Source of the DNA: Ptychodera flava | Taxonomy: Eukaryota > Hemichordata > Enteropneusta > Ptychoderidae | Assembly (NCBI RefSeq): GCF_041260155.1 | Contig: NC_091940.1 | Coordinates: forward strand, 4,410,501 to 4,474,500 | Direction: 5' to 3' | DNA: 64,000 nt | Shown: piece after piece, positions 1 through 27,705 of the stretch | Numbering within the stretch: the stretch's first letter is position 1 | How the letters are laid out: each line of letters begins with the position of its first letter | Program-made: the position numbers and the translations under genes | The notes under the pieces: model-generated | What the model saw: the letters and a program-made list of their open reading frames with translations, nothing else | Database searches by the model: none | What the model was told of the DNA's origin: nothing

Positions 1-174
1 ATTCGAAAGGGATCCAAAACAACTAACAATATTGGACTATTGATCTTACTGTCCCATTGGAATTCTATCCCTGTTTACAAATACCTGGGTTAGACTTTTT
101 AAATCTGTCTGTTATTAGGCATCCTATCCTGCAATCTCGAAAATATCATCCAATGCACGTGATTTGCAGCACCT
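1..174. other. Left flank outside the tandem duplication
   Basis: AT-rich sequence with no coding signal seen. It does not match the DNA just before 29043, so the left edge of the duplicated unit is placed near 175. Confidence 0.4.
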
Positions 175-14480
<14,306 letters not shown>

Positions 14481-14523
14481 TATGACATGTGGAAAACACT
14501 GAAATGATGCAAGTGACTTCTAG

Positions 14524-14529
14524 AATAAA
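14524..14529 (+). promoter_or_regulatory. Possible polyadenylation signal of DPM1 copy A
   Basis: AATAAA 44 bases after the stop codon, preserved in copy B. It would give a very short 3' UTR; later AT-rich signals could be used instead. Confidence 0.4.
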
Positions 14530-15769
14530 CAGCACAAAATGGAGTATCTTATACAATCAACAACTCAAATGAATAATTTACTAAAATCAATTCCTTCTAT
14601 GCAGAAATTTCTTTCTTTTCATTTTCATTCAAGTACTTCCTTGTTCAGTTGTAGATAGTCGATTGTTCATTTAAGCAAAACAATTCATAAAACATGGCAG
14701 TTGTGATTATGTTATTTTATTCTGTAATTTTTAAGCCAGAGAGTTTCCATGGACTGACAATTAGGAAGCAAGACTAATTAGGAGCTTAAAAAACTCCTAC
14801 TTTGCATAATTATGGCATCGATGTGTGTGAGTTTAGTTATTCTGTATATGGCTATCCACATCAAGCAGTAGGAAAAGTTAGCATTTCATTTATGAATCAG
14901 TTTACAGTACAATTGGTCACTATGATCAATTAGTGAAATGTTGTGTCTCTAACAGTGAGATCATCCAAGGGCATGACCTTATTTTATCAGTTTGAAAATG
15001 TCATGTGTTCTGAGCTATTTATGAACAAGTCGGGATATTGATAAATAATTTGTAAAAATCACGACACAACACAAGAGAAAGATAAGATACGCCAGTCGTG
15101 AGATTACTCTTTTGAACATTGTTCCTGCTAATGTTTCTTTTCAATAGGGATAATATCTATAGGATAATGTAGCAAACGGAAAATAACTTGAATTCTATCC
15201 ATGGTGATTGTTGTGAAAATACCTGTACTGTAATTGCGCGACATCAATACTGTACCATTGATACTAACCAGTGCCTTTCAATAGATGTAAAATGGATTAT
15301 TTTGTTCACAGCAGCATGGCAGTAATCATTTCATATATGATTCTACAATTGTTTTTTTGTAAGTATTCTCCTAGTATCCCAAGGGAACTACAGGTTGGAA
15401 AGCATAATAGTTCTCAACTTTGCTACTCCTACTTTTTGGCAATAATCAAACAAGTGACATTACTGTTACAATGTTTGTCATTTGTGTAGCAATTCAGAAA
15501 GATTCAACCATCATCAAGATTTCAGTCATTGCAGAATTTTTCTGAATCCATGTATTTCCAAAGAACTACAGGTGAAAGTTCAGGCTAACCAATGATATAG
15601 AGCCACTTGTTACAGTGTCAATGAAGTAATGTTAGTGCATACTTTAATAAAATTAAAGTTAGAATGTGCTGTACTTAATGAAGTCTGCAAATAAATATGA
15701 ATGTTATCCCTCATAACTTTGAAGCGACCACTACGATTTTTTTTAGCTCAAATTTGGTATACCAATACG

Positions 15770-16352
15770 ATGGTTTCAATTGGACTCGAACTCACAACAT
15801 ATGGTACCCAATCACCTAGCGGAGAAAGCAACAGACTAGACCGGTCGGCTAAATCCCCAATCTCAATAAAGATTGGTTCAATAACCGACCTAAAGTTGTT
15901 ACGATTCTGACTGCGTATCTCCACTTGCTGTTGAGTTTGTGAAGCATTCATGCTCGCACACACACTATCATACATCGCACACACAAACTTTATCGAAGCA
16001 AAGCAATGAATACATCGCTTTACTGGGCGGAAACCAGCCTCGGGGACAATTCTGTCCACCAGCAGAACTATCAACCCAGGATAGAGAAAACCATGGTTTC
16101 AATCAGACTCGAACTCACAACATACGGTACCCAATCACCTAGGGGAGAAAGCAACAGACTAGACCGGTCGGCTAAATCCCCAATCTCAATAAAGATTGGT
16201 TCAATAACCGACCTAAAGTTGTTACAATTCTGACTGTGCCCTCTCCACTCGCTGTAGAGTTCGTGAAGCATTCACGCTCGCACACACACTATCATACATC
16301 ACACACAAACTTTATCGAAGCAAAACAATGAATACATCGCTTTACTGGGTGG
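15770..16352 (-). repeat. Tandem pair of a tRNA-derived SINE-like repeat
   Basis: A 323-bp unit starting at 15770 is repeated, partly, from 16093. Read on the minus strand, each unit has a pol III type promoter: A-box-like TAGCCGACCGGTCTA (near 15840-15855 and 16163-16177), then B-box-like GAGTTCGAGTCC (near 15784-15795 and 16107-16118) about 50 bases later, as in a tRNA gene. No intact tRNA fold is apparent, so a tRNA-derived SINE head is the best reading. The block is absent from unit B. Confidence 0.6.
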
Positions 16353-17060
16353 AAGTCGATGGCGTATGTATGTACAGTATGTATGTATGTATGTATGTAT
16401 GTACGTACAGTATGTCTGTCAACATCAAAAAACACAAACCACTGCACGTTTCAGCTTGGTATTTGGTTTTTCTTTTTTAAAGCCCTGGAGATACAGCTTT
16501 TATATTTGGTACACAAATGTACAGAGATGACAATAGTTAGATATGTGGAAATTGTCCTGAAATATACAAATTTGTATTTTAAGACAATATTGTTATTTTT
16601 GGTCAAGAAAACTTGTTCTCAAAATTCCTTTTTTGAGAGCTTCGTAAATTTGGTATAAAAGTCCTGAGGGATGTTATTAGATAAATTTGCTGCTCAAAGT
16701 ATTGGGAAACCCCCAAATTTGTATATTTTAGGTAATTTTTCAGTTGTGACCTTAAATGACCTACACCAACCCAGTATATGTTGTGAGACAGCTTCAAAGG
16801 CTGTGAACATAATTTTGTCATATTTGGTATCAATTTGTTGGAAAATTTTATCCAGAAAACAAAGCTGAGATGAATTTTTTCATTGTGGACCAATTTTTTC
16901 AACTTTTCTGTATAAGACACACAAGAACTGATGAGAAATTTGGATCCAGGATAATTCCAGATGTTGTAATCACCGCCCACAGTGGAAGGCATTTCACCAT
17001 CTGTAACTAACTTTAGTGCTGTTTACATTAGAATGATAACACTCATGGCATTAACTAAAA
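16340..17060 (-). repeat. Diverged reverse-oriented copy of the internally repetitive family
   Basis: Starts with a (GTAT)n run at about 16365-16410. Its sequence then closely matches 31990-32700 in unit B intron 1, including a stretch ending in GAGAAATTTGGATCCAGG. The motifs TTTTTGGTCAAGAAAACTTG and TTTGGTATAAA tie it to the element at 10977. Its location is not equivalent in A and B, so it is an independent insertion. Confidence 0.6.
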
Positions 17061-17653
17061 ACTTCCCAAGGTTGTAAATACATTTCCTGTCATCTGGCGT
17101 TATGTAATACCAAGGGATGGAACATTTGATATTCAGGAGGGGTTAGGGTCTAGAAGATTGATGAGGTAGCATTACTTTTTTACCAGATCCCTTGTACATT
17201 TTTTTACCCACTCCCACCTTTTCCTTTTTATCAAGCTTTCTCTGTCTATTTTTTGTTGTTGACATTTGCCTATGTATTTAGGATCTACTTGTCCCATTGC
17301 TATAGAAGTTGATATACATGTTCCTAAAGATGACCTCCAGTACCTAAGTTGCAGACCTTATTTGCTTTTGTCATTCTTGTTTTTCTGGTTTAAATATTTC
17401 TTGAATAGACCAATTCAAACCGAATGTGAGCACATAGTGTCCTTGATGGTATTTTTTAAGTATTTCCTTCACAAAATAACAAATGATGTCTCCACAGCTC
17501 AGACAACTCTGCATTAGTAGATATGTTTCACATTAAGACACCCTGGCTGTTAAACTTTGTACCAACCAAGCAAAATCACACTGAGCTATATATCCCTCCG
17601 GAATGTGTTTTACCTGTTGAAAGATGCACAAACAAACAAATAACTTTCTATTT

Positions 17654-17962
17654 CTCAAACTTATACAATTTGTTTCTGATATACCACTTGTAGGGGTTCA
17701 TTTTAAAGCTCTTGGTGAAAGAAAACTTTTCACTAGCTTAGTTTTTCGAAATTCGGAAATTTTTGCCCATAAAAATAACACAGGGATGGAGGCCATTTTG
17801 AATTTTAAACTTCGGTAAATCGTGGGTTATTTGCTTTTCTAGCACCAAAATTTGCACAGTGACCCCTATTTTATTCTTCATTTTGAAAGAGAATGGTTGA
17901 AAGATCCTTAAGGAAAGATTGAGCAAAACTTTAAGTCTTTCACTTTTGAGGCACATACTGGT
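17654..17962. mobile_element. 5'-truncated TTAA-type MITE, orthologous to 43914-44252
   Basis: Matches the MITE at 43914-44252 but lacks its first 35-40 bases. It keeps the right end followed by TTAA (17963-17966). The element predates the segmental duplication, with the end lost later in unit A. Confidence 0.75.
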
Positions 17963-20129
17963 TAAATGTCAACATTAAAGATGGTACTGTTTATGTCACT
18001 ATACCCTATTGCAATATTTCTCTATTCTAGAGCCGTTGATTTATCACACAAAAGATCTACATCCATCAGAAAGTGTTCTTGATGTGAAATTTCGTTTGTA
18101 GGTTTTGAATGTCCAATAGTTAGAGAAGTACAAAGGAAAAAACTCTGAACTCGTGGCAATAAAAACCCATCTTCATTTTGGTTTTCAGTAGTTATTTACT
18201 AAATCTAATTTTTCATCTAGTGTTCTTGTACAATTGATAATATTTCTAGACATCCCAGTATTGTAACATTCCTACTAGAAGCCGGACTTTCATTTGAAAC
18301 CTTTGGGCAAAACGGTGGAATGCTGGGCACTGAGCTGTAGTATAATGCGGCATTTTTCTTGGAGAATATATTTTGTTTTGTGTTTACTATAACAGGCACT
18401 GTTGGACAATCACTGATGTGTGCCTATGGGGTGATGTGCCAACTTTGGACACGTCTTTGTAAATTCTGTGGAAACTTTCACAAGGTTGTAATCATTGGCA
18501 TACTTAGCAAACAGGTTGTTTGTTATTGTTGATACAAAGTCAAAAAGTAGCAGCACTGTTATTAATTTTAATGCATCTTTGGTCAGAAATATTTTACCAT
18601 ATTTTTTGAAAGTACTACCGGTAGATTTAATGCTATACTGCTTTATTTATGTATCAAGAGAGTAGAGGTGATTAGAATCATTAACTTTAACACATCATGA
18701 TGGTTTTGTTTTCAGATTGATCATCAATTACGAAGCACATAGGTGCAAACAACGTAAAAAATAGCCTCAATTAAGGCAATTAGAGTTATATTTTATGTCA
18801 AAATTATAGAAATTACTTGCTATTTTATCAGCCTCCTACACGATAAATTTACTTATAAATCTTCAATAACAAATTGATAGTAGTTTCGCAATAGGGCCAT
18901 GTTATTGTATCATATCTTTGATTTAATAATCGTGCCCTCATCTAACAATCTGATGGAAAATTGCATTCATAAGAGATTTTCAGAATCCAATTTCAAGTGA
19001 CTGAAAATCAGGAAAGATGATAAGTTCCTAAGATAATTGACATAGTCTCTGACACACACACACACGTACATATAACCTTCAAAAGTGTTGATAAATACAG
19101 CTTTCTACGTAAAGCTCTGAGGAGCATGACAAAACAAAGGCAGCCTTCAAGCAACAAAACACTGTTTATGATTTCAGTAACTTGAAGGCCGACAAAGTGC
19201 CACCCCACAAAGACAGACAGACAAATATTTGTGCTGAAGATGGAAAACAAAATCTATACACCTACATGTTGTCTTCACCAATTATTGATATCAAGTGGGT
19301 ATGTTTATGACTCATACGTGGAGGATATAGCTGATGTTAGCGGTTGTGGTCAACAAATAATTAGCGTAAAATTGCTCACCAGGGGTAGGGTTATTTTTGT
19401 CTCGCAACTTTGAAATGGTTTACAAAACTGGAAAAAGGTCATACCAATTTGCAATGAATTCTGAATCAATGCTTAAACATATACAAAGTCTGTATTCCCA
19501 ATTTTAAAGTCACCACTCTAACATACTGTTCTATCTCAGAATAGAATAGAGATGTACTTGAATGCACATTATATACAACAGCATTTGGTAGAGGTTGGCA
19601 ATCCTGCAAGAAACTGTACCAATGCAGCTTCAAATAGGTGTAAAAAGTAATGTCTCTACTCTAAGAACTTTTTCACTTTCAACTTTTGTGTAGCCATTAT
19701 TTGTTGTCTGCATTAGTATTGTAACAAAGAACATGAGTCTGCTGAGTAATGTATTAAACCATTACAGTGTGACATTACAGTGTACTACATGGAGTATTTG
19801 CAGTACAGCACACAATGTGACATCACAGTGTAGCAGATGCAGATTTCACAGCACACAGTGTGACATCACAATGTAATGTATGCAGATTTCACAGCTCAGT
19901 GTTGACTTGCTTCAAGTCTTTGGGCATAAATATCAAAACAGAATAAATTGAAGGAATGATTATTCAACAGACTGTCAGGCTAGGTGGAAGGCTGATGCTT
20001 TATAGCTTGTGGGGTGAACGCCTTGCCTGACTTGGCTAGATAGTAACATGCTCTGATGAGACAAGCCAAGTGACAGGGACCAGTCTGAGCTCAGTGTGAC
20101 ATCACAATGTACCACATAGAGTATATATA

Positions 20130-20252
20130 TATTATTGCCTGAATACATGGGTTTATGTGCCCGAGAGCAGGTGACAATTTGCCCGACGCCAGGAGGGCAA
20201 ATTGTCTCATGCTGCAAGGGCACTATAAACCCATGTATTCAGGCAATAATAT
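20130..20252. repeat. Foldback repeat at the right edge of unit A
   Basis: Arms of about 50 bp, reading inward from TATTGCCTGAATACATGGG and containing GACAATTTGCCC, are inverted around a short centre. Homology with unit B stops here, so the repeat marks the duplication edge. Confidence 0.8.
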
Positions 20253-21139
20253 TTTTATTACATGCCTCTTCACAATTCATGCTATATAACATTTAGTTAC
20301 ATGCAGGACATTTTCAAACAATTGTACCATTATCGACCAGCATCGAACAGATTTGAACGAAAGTCAAAATAGCAGTGCGCGCATGGACATTTTACATTTA
20401 GTGTTAAGCGTCTACTTTGACGTCGAAAACATCGAAGGGCTTCACTGGACCGGGCAACCATGGAAACCGGTCAGTAAATCATTCACCGGCCCGCTAACTC
20501 CCCGGATGTTCTTATTCAAATCAATGCCCTGATTTGCACTTACATCGAGGCAGGTAATAAAGGCCTATCTGTCATGTAATCTTCAGTATAATACAGTAAT
20601 TAGGAGCGCTTTTCTCTGATCCTCGCTACACTGTTGCTATTCAAATGTGACAATCTGTCGCGAGACTCCCTGGCACCTGTGTAAAATTTAACGTTGTTCG
20701 TTTCTGTTTTTCCGATTTTTATTTCTGAATTAAAAAAAAAAAACGAATTTGAGACTCGAGATCATATCAACAAAACTAAATTCGAAAATCGCGTCGAATT
20801 CTGCAATGGTGAGAACAAAAACATGCAATATCTGAATTAAAACTAACCCCAAAAATTGAAATTACGCCTAAAATCGTATTCGTCGAGTTCAGGAAGTATT
20901 AGAATTTTACTTGGACGCCATTAGCCACGGACCGTGCTAACCTATCCCAATATGTCAAATGAATATATCTTTAAAATCATCATTCATCGCCATATTTTGC
21001 TCAAATTTTATCTATGCTTGAAGTTCACTTCCAAACTTATGTAACACATTGTCAATAAAAGAATATCTGGCTATGTATCTATTTCTGTGATTATACTATA
21101 TGTAATAATGGAACAAATAAATAGTAGGTGCTAGCTTAC

Positions 21140-21245
21140 CGGATACCATCATGTAAGAATCTCCTATGGTCTCAACTTTATATACGTCATGTTTTTCTAT
21201 CTTTGAATAAAAGCATTCATACAAGACGTTCAACATTTCAACGAC
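21140..21245 (-). CDS. Single exon of a guanylate cyclase catalytic domain
   Basis: Read on the minus strand, a TGCAG acceptor precedes a 106-nt exon that ends at a GTAAGC donor (phase 0 in, phase 1 out). It encodes 35 codons, including MLNVLYECF and [17 protein letters not shown]. The block KVETIGDxYMxVSG is diagnostic of class III nucleotide cyclases. The Asp in IGD is one of the metal-binding residues, and the exon begins at the VV(x)LLNDLY position common in receptor guanylate cyclases. The enzyme makes cGMP from GTP. I could not find the neighbouring FSDIVGFT exon (expected at higher coordinates) or the GLPxRNG exon (expected at lower coordinates). It may be part of a gene with very long introns, or an orphan fragment left by rearrangement. 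Receptor type is more likely than soluble type, from motif similarity only. Confidence 0.8.
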
Positions 21246-22576
21246 CTGCAAAGATTTTAAACAAATATTGGATGTGAAAATGTGTAAGGGTAAATGGAAA
21301 GTTTCTTAACAAAAAAGCATTCACGAAATATGTTTAAACATGTACATATTTGGTTCATTAGTGTGTGTCTATATATCGCAATGTGGTGTAATCTTACATG
21401 TTGAAAGTGCATTAACTTGAACAAGGTTTGGACGGTTTAATAGAATTAATCTGAATAACGTTCGCAATCAACTGTGAACGGTAAGATTTGACATCGGTAT
21501 GTGAAACTAGGACTGATTACGCCAGTTTCTAAGCTCTGAGTGGGAATGAAATTGGGATCACCTTGCTTTTCACTTTACGATTGACTAGAGTTGCCTCTTT
21601 GCTCTGCACTGTCCAATTGGTTGGGTAAGCGGGGTTTTTTGGGGCGGATCAGGTCGAGCACGTTTTCAAATTTTGAACCGTGAAGTGGCTAATCACAGGA
21701 CTGGAAACGCTCCCCCGGCTATTGCCAATGTAGGATTCAAAGGATGATTGATTGTGAGAAATGATAGTATGAAATCATGATGTCAAGAAACGGAACTAAA
21801 AGTCTTTACTCAATATTTCCGGTCCGGATTACAAAGAAGACAAATGCTCGCTTAATATATAGTGATTGCTACATTCACGTTTGCTTCGATGCCATACTGT
21901 GAACATGAAAGCTTAATGTAATTAAGCGTTCTTCTCTTGAAGCTGAGTTTAGGATGATTTTTTAATATGAGTATCAGGTGTGTTAATCAAGCGGTTACGT
22001 CTGTTCGCATGATATCATTTATTGTTCTTGAGGTAGGAAATCCTTCACAAATTATTAGATTGCCAGCGATTAAAAAGAAAAATGAAAAATCTTCCGTGGC
22101 AATCAATTCAATTTAGTTTATAGCCAATTACTATACGTTACGTTTCGGATTTTCGACGGGTTTTCAAAAATAGGCTTGATTTATTTCATCTTTCAAGCGC
22201 CATTTTAATTTCCAATCTGCATCAATGGTGTTATAGCTGCATTGTGCCTGCATGCTTGACAGAAACGCCATTGATTGAAATGATCTTGATTTCAAATGTT
22301 TCAAATGAAGATTTTTTTTAATCAAATACATAAGGTACTGATATAAGTATTTCAAATATCTGTGTGTCACCGGAATGCTGAAAATTGTCTGTGAAGGAAA
22401 CAAATACGCTGGCCAGATCGTAAAAACGATGACGACGGAACCACTTTGAACTTAAGACATATGCATTTAAAGGTCATGAATGTTGACAGGTTCTGAAATA
22501 TTCATGTAATTGATTGTGTTTAGACATCACAATAACAATATTTGTCCCAGTAAAACAAATTTAATTAAGGTTCTTC

Positions 22577-22578
<2 letters not shown>

Positions 22579-22638
<60 letters not shown>
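22579..22638. repeat. (GA)n microsatellite with terminal G-run
   Basis: About 26 GA dinucleotides followed by a run of G. The poly-Ser/Leu frame on the minus strand is an artefact of this repeat. Confidence 0.95.
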
Positions 22639-25600
22639 ACTTGAAAGTGAGAATGACCTGCGAGACAAATGACTTTCATAGAAGATTTTAAGCCTACGAC
22701 ATCACATGACAAAATTTTAATAGAAATGCCGAAAAAACGAAGCAAGAAAGCTGATTGGCTTCATCGTCGCATCAATCGGAAGTGTACTGGACACGAGGAA
22801 ATGCTTTCCTGCACACTTTGTAAGCAAACCTGTTTTGAGAATAACGATTGCATTTTTATCACACTTGTCTTACAAATTTTTGTACGCGCATGTGTACAGC
22901 GGGCTACGGACCCTGGCGAAGCAAATAACCTTGAGATCATACCAACAATTTCTTGTGTATTTCGTGTGCGCCCGAAAGTGGAACAGGGATCGGAATGGGA
23001 AAACGTTTTCAAACACAATTATTTTATTCAAAGTTTACCGTCATTTACACAAGACATCGGCCTCAATATGTATAAACATAGGTGCAAACTCGAGATAAAA
23101 AGTAATTAATAAAATGTTGTAGTCCAAATAAAAACAGTTTTGTGTCGTCAGGAAAAGTTACTCTCAAAGGTGCAGTTATGATAATGGTGCTAAGGGTTTC
23201 CAACATTTCATTATTCTTATTCGTTTTTCTCTAGATTTTTTATATTCCGTACTTCCAACAATGCTGTTTTTCATTTTAGTGCGGATATTACCGGAGGATG
23301 GTATTTGGTATTTAAATATAGATTTAAAAGCGTTCACTTTCACCTAGATCTACATTCATCGCGTAGTGGGTGGTAAGTCAAGGCAACGCGACATGATTAC
23401 AGTTACAAGATAATCATAATGGGAAACCTATCGAAGGATATACCTCTATCGTCAGTATCTATTCGACAATTACAACTCAAGGGAATCACTTATGTTTCCA
23501 GCATAAATAGGACTCCGTTCTTTGCAAGTTAAATCCTCACAGTTATGTAGAACGTAGATTACAATAGCTTGGCGTACATTATCATGAATATCTTTACATG
23601 CACGGCCACATTTGGCTTGGGAACTTGCTGGAAAATCATGCGTTATACATTTGAACTATAAAATAGCATTTCGCGTGTTATGGCCTAAGTTTTTTCAGAA
23701 TTCTCAACACCTTAAATACGATTTTTGCCATCTTGGTGAGTCTTAAAAGTCTCACGCAGTCGACCATATTTTCAGTATGGCGGATTTGTACTGGTAAAAT
23801 ACATAAGATTACTGAAGCCAAAGTAAGGGAGTGTTCAGGAAACGTGTCCGGAGGGCGGCAAAGTCAAGGGAAGGGCGTCAGACTTTGGAAAACTGCAGGG
23901 GTCATGCTTTTTTAACAGCACATAGGGGAGGGGTCACTTGATTTTCTAAATTATGCACCATGTCACAAATACTTGTTTCAGTATACAAGAACATTCCAGG
24001 AAATAAAGTGATTCTCAGTGTTTTCATTCTCACTGTGGTGCGAATACAAGTACATGTGCTTTCTGTGCTGATAAACAACTTGTCGTGACAATTCTATACA
24101 GGCTTGTGACATTTCTTACAACAGCTTTTACCAGCCAAGTGGCAATGGCAGGTTCTTGCCTTACTATGACATCCTCCTTGCAAGCTATACGTGACATGGT
24201 ATAGCACCTACCTTACACATGAACCCATACATAAAAGCAAAACATGATATTCGACACTGCTAAAGCTATTGTATTCAAAGTATTATTAAAACTTTTATTA
24301 GGCTAATGCATGGTGGATCTGTATTAAAGTAATACATTAAGTACACAATATTTAGTTCAACAGTAACAGCTTTCTACTAACAATTTTAGGTGTTCACACA
24401 TGGCATAGCCTGTACCTTCTACATTGAGGCTCATGACGGAAAAGCTGCATATACTTGAGAAACATTGTATTATTTTACCCATGATCGATCCTAAGCAAAG
24501 AAAAAATAGATATACGATAACGCATTGATTGCACTATATTGCTACAAAGTTTCAATTTCAATAGCCTTCAAATAAAGTTTTGGGAAGTGTATACTTATGA
24601 GACACGGCCTAACATATGACTTATACACTGGGCCACAGGATATAAAACATACGATAGTTGACACAGAATACATCTACTCAATGATGGATCTGTGTCAAAG
24701 TAGGGTCTATAATACATTTATTGTACTATATTTACTCGAAGTGTATCAACAGCCTTTTAGTCAAATTTTCGGAAGTGTTTACCTTTGAGACATAGCTTAT
24801 AAGGCTATACCTTATGAATTTGGGGGCGCACAAAGTTACAATGGTTAATGCAGTTTATTTACTTCCTGATGGATCTAAAACACAGTAAGATCTATTTAGG
24901 ATAGCATATTTAGCACACTTTGTTAATTTTGAAGTTTCAATATTAACATCTTTCTAATAAAAATTTCAGAAGTGCTTTTGGGACATGGTTGAGTATGGTG
25001 CCCTATACCACGGTCCCGCCATATACACGGGCCACGGTTGCGCAAAACATATCACAGTTGTCTCAAATTATTTTTACTTTTTAATACTTTTTAATCTTGC
25101 CTCTAGTATAATGTGTTGCTACTCAAGTTATACTGGTATATCTTGATGTGACTATTTTGCGTGGACAATTTAGGTAATCAGCCACAAAAGCGACGGCAAA
25201 TGACTTTGCTTACGTCTCAACAACCTACTCATACAGCGATGCGTCCCTTTCATGAAAGGGCCGCATTAATAGAATACAGAGAGTTGGTTGAGAAAGAGGT
25301 GGCGGCCACCGTGACATTTACTAATATCACTCCACGGTATAGGACGATTCCACTCGTAAACAACTTCAGCATCCACAGTGTATGCTGCCAACGTAGATTT
25401 TAAAACTTCGACGACGCTCAGCATTCTCTTAAAAGCCAACAAAGATTTTACGACCGTCAACTAGTTCACGACAGTTATTTAGTCCGTCAAACATTGGGGA
25501 CGATCTTTCGGTGACTTGTTTCACACTTTGAAGTCACTTTTTTTTTTGGGGGGGGGGGGTGAGTTTGTTTTTTTTAATGAATGACAATAATTATAGACAG

Positions 25601-27540
25601 CCTCGCATTCATTCTCATTATCATTCGATGCATTCATGAGTAGAATCTGGATATAAGACTGGTATGTTCTTTTATTTCCAAAAATTAGGAAGAGCACAGC
25701 TTTCATGCTCTCTGCTGTGCGAAATTTACAGTTGAGAGAGAACAACTTGAACATGTGAGGGACTATATGTGAAAATTCCATAATATCAACGGTCTGATCA
25801 AGTAAACATATATTGTTTCATAATGACTGGATCCAAATTTCGCATATAACTGATGTATGCAATTTTTTCATGGAAAAGAATATCTGAACATGGTTACTAA
25901 TTAAATGCTGAGAAATTTTGAAATGTCTGAGGTATTTGGCGACACGTTAAAAGCATTCAATGTCGTGAAGAGTGATAGGGGAACAATGCTTCAATTTTAT
26001 CTAGCTCATTCTACAAATTCTACGACTTTCATATGACAAATAGGGTGTGATTTTAAACCTACAGGGTGTAAAATTACACTATATCCCACCTAACTTTCTT
26101 TAGATCTACATATATGACGTATAGGATACTGCATGAACTGTAATGTGTGCATTTACTGAATACAAAAGCCTATTCTTCGATGTTCGATTTTGATTAAATA
26201 CGGTTGCTGAATCGATCGCGATTGTCAACAGTCTCAACTGGATGTCTGGCGTGTTTGAAACAATTTCCACATTTCATACATCTCAAATCAGTTTCAAGAT
26301 CTCCCGCGTGATTAATGCATATTTTATATATTGCACTTTTATGGTACATGAACGTCACGTCTACATGTATAGGCAGAGGGCATTGAGAAGGATGGTATAC
26401 ATATTGCATCTACAAGGGTTGTCGTCAAGGCCAAGAGTAAGATTACACAAAGCATTTAAGTAAAGAGAGGAAACAAGGTTGAAAAACATCGAATCACTGT
26501 TACGTCATGTGACCTTGATTCGGTGTTATAATGGTGAGATATGAAAAATAATTTCATGAAAGACACGCTTTCTGCAGAACGAAATAATAGGCCTTTCATT
26601 TTAATGTCAGTCATTAAATATATCTTAACTTTGTTAAAGATTTCAGGGTCCGTGTATTATAATACAACTGGTAGAGTCTGAATTTCATGCTTGTATCAAT
26701 ACAGTCTGCAAATTTCTGAGAATGTAAAGACAACAGCGAACGATTCAACGCCCACGTTGCTGATGTTGGAACCGTTCTGGTGAATTTCTACTAATTTGGG
26801 AATACCAGCTTTTTCAATACTTGGGTACTGTTCCATTCTCTTGGTTTTAAAACTTTACGAATAGCTGATTACAGACATAGAATGGTGTTCTATGAACAAA
26901 CTCATAAAGTTCCGGCTAGACGTGTTTGATAAATTTTGAGGTTTGTTTTCATCTATTTAATTGCTTACAACTAAAATCTCAAAAATCTGTGTTTTCGTGA
27001 TCAATATGCATTTCCGTCGCAACTGTTGCTCTTCGTCATCGCCTAAAAACATTCCATCTTCCATACAGATTCACAGACCTAGTAACAGATGCCGGATCCA
27101 ACAGTTGACGATCCATACACTCATGGTCACCTTTAAACAGTGGTCACGCAATCAATTTTGTCGTAATTGATATGACGGAATAGCTCACTACTAATGCCTA
27201 TTATATTATCATGCCCTGCCTTCGCATTTTGATTGGTCGAGCTGAACCACGTGATTGACCACAACTACACAGTAATGGTTTGTTCAACACGCCCGTGAAT
27301 ATGAATAACAAGATTAACAGCTCAAAGTATCGTAACTTACAGCTCAAACATAAATCATAATCAATCACAAAATAAAATGGAGCACTTCTAGGTCAAGTTG
27401 AGATACTTTTTTTTGAAAACATTTCCGGATTTGCCAATTTTTTACAGCGCGCGTGACAGTGCGTCGCGTATTGCTCAGTTTCTGGGGCCCAGTTGTCGTT
27501 CGCTCCTGAAATTTTCGGACAGTTTTCTTGGGTTCGCTGA

Positions 27541-27705
27541 TAATATAATGGAAATAACAGACTCCGCTCTGACCATTAACGTTTATTTATGGGCGCGGGC
27601 TCGAGGAAAGCCAAATTAATGGGCGAGGCTTGGCTTTCCTCTTGCCCTTCCCCACAAATAAACGTTAATGGTCAGCGCGTCGCCCATTATTTCTATATTA
27701 ATACT
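27541..27705. repeat. Foldback MITE
   Basis: Inverted arms of about 70 bp, both containing GACCATTAACGTTTATTT and GAGGAAAGCCAA, separated by a short GC-rich centre. Noncoding. Confidence 0.85.

Larger units (their letters stand above)
14530..20129. other. 3' flank of DPM1-A within the duplicated unit
   Basis: No convincing gene. Most of it aligns with 42913-46862. Contents include the block at 15305-17535 (SINE pair, GTAT microsatellite, repeat relics) that is missing from B, the relic of a TTAA-type MITE at 17654-17962, and repeated GTGACATCACA-type motifs at about 19760-19880. A segment near 18398-18486 is open in both units but has no recognisable similarity. Confidence 0.5.

Noticed and set aside
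22669..23109. 146-codon frame in the inter-unit region
   Set aside because: No domain, no duplicate, no clear promoter or splice context. Kept only as an unidentified frame.
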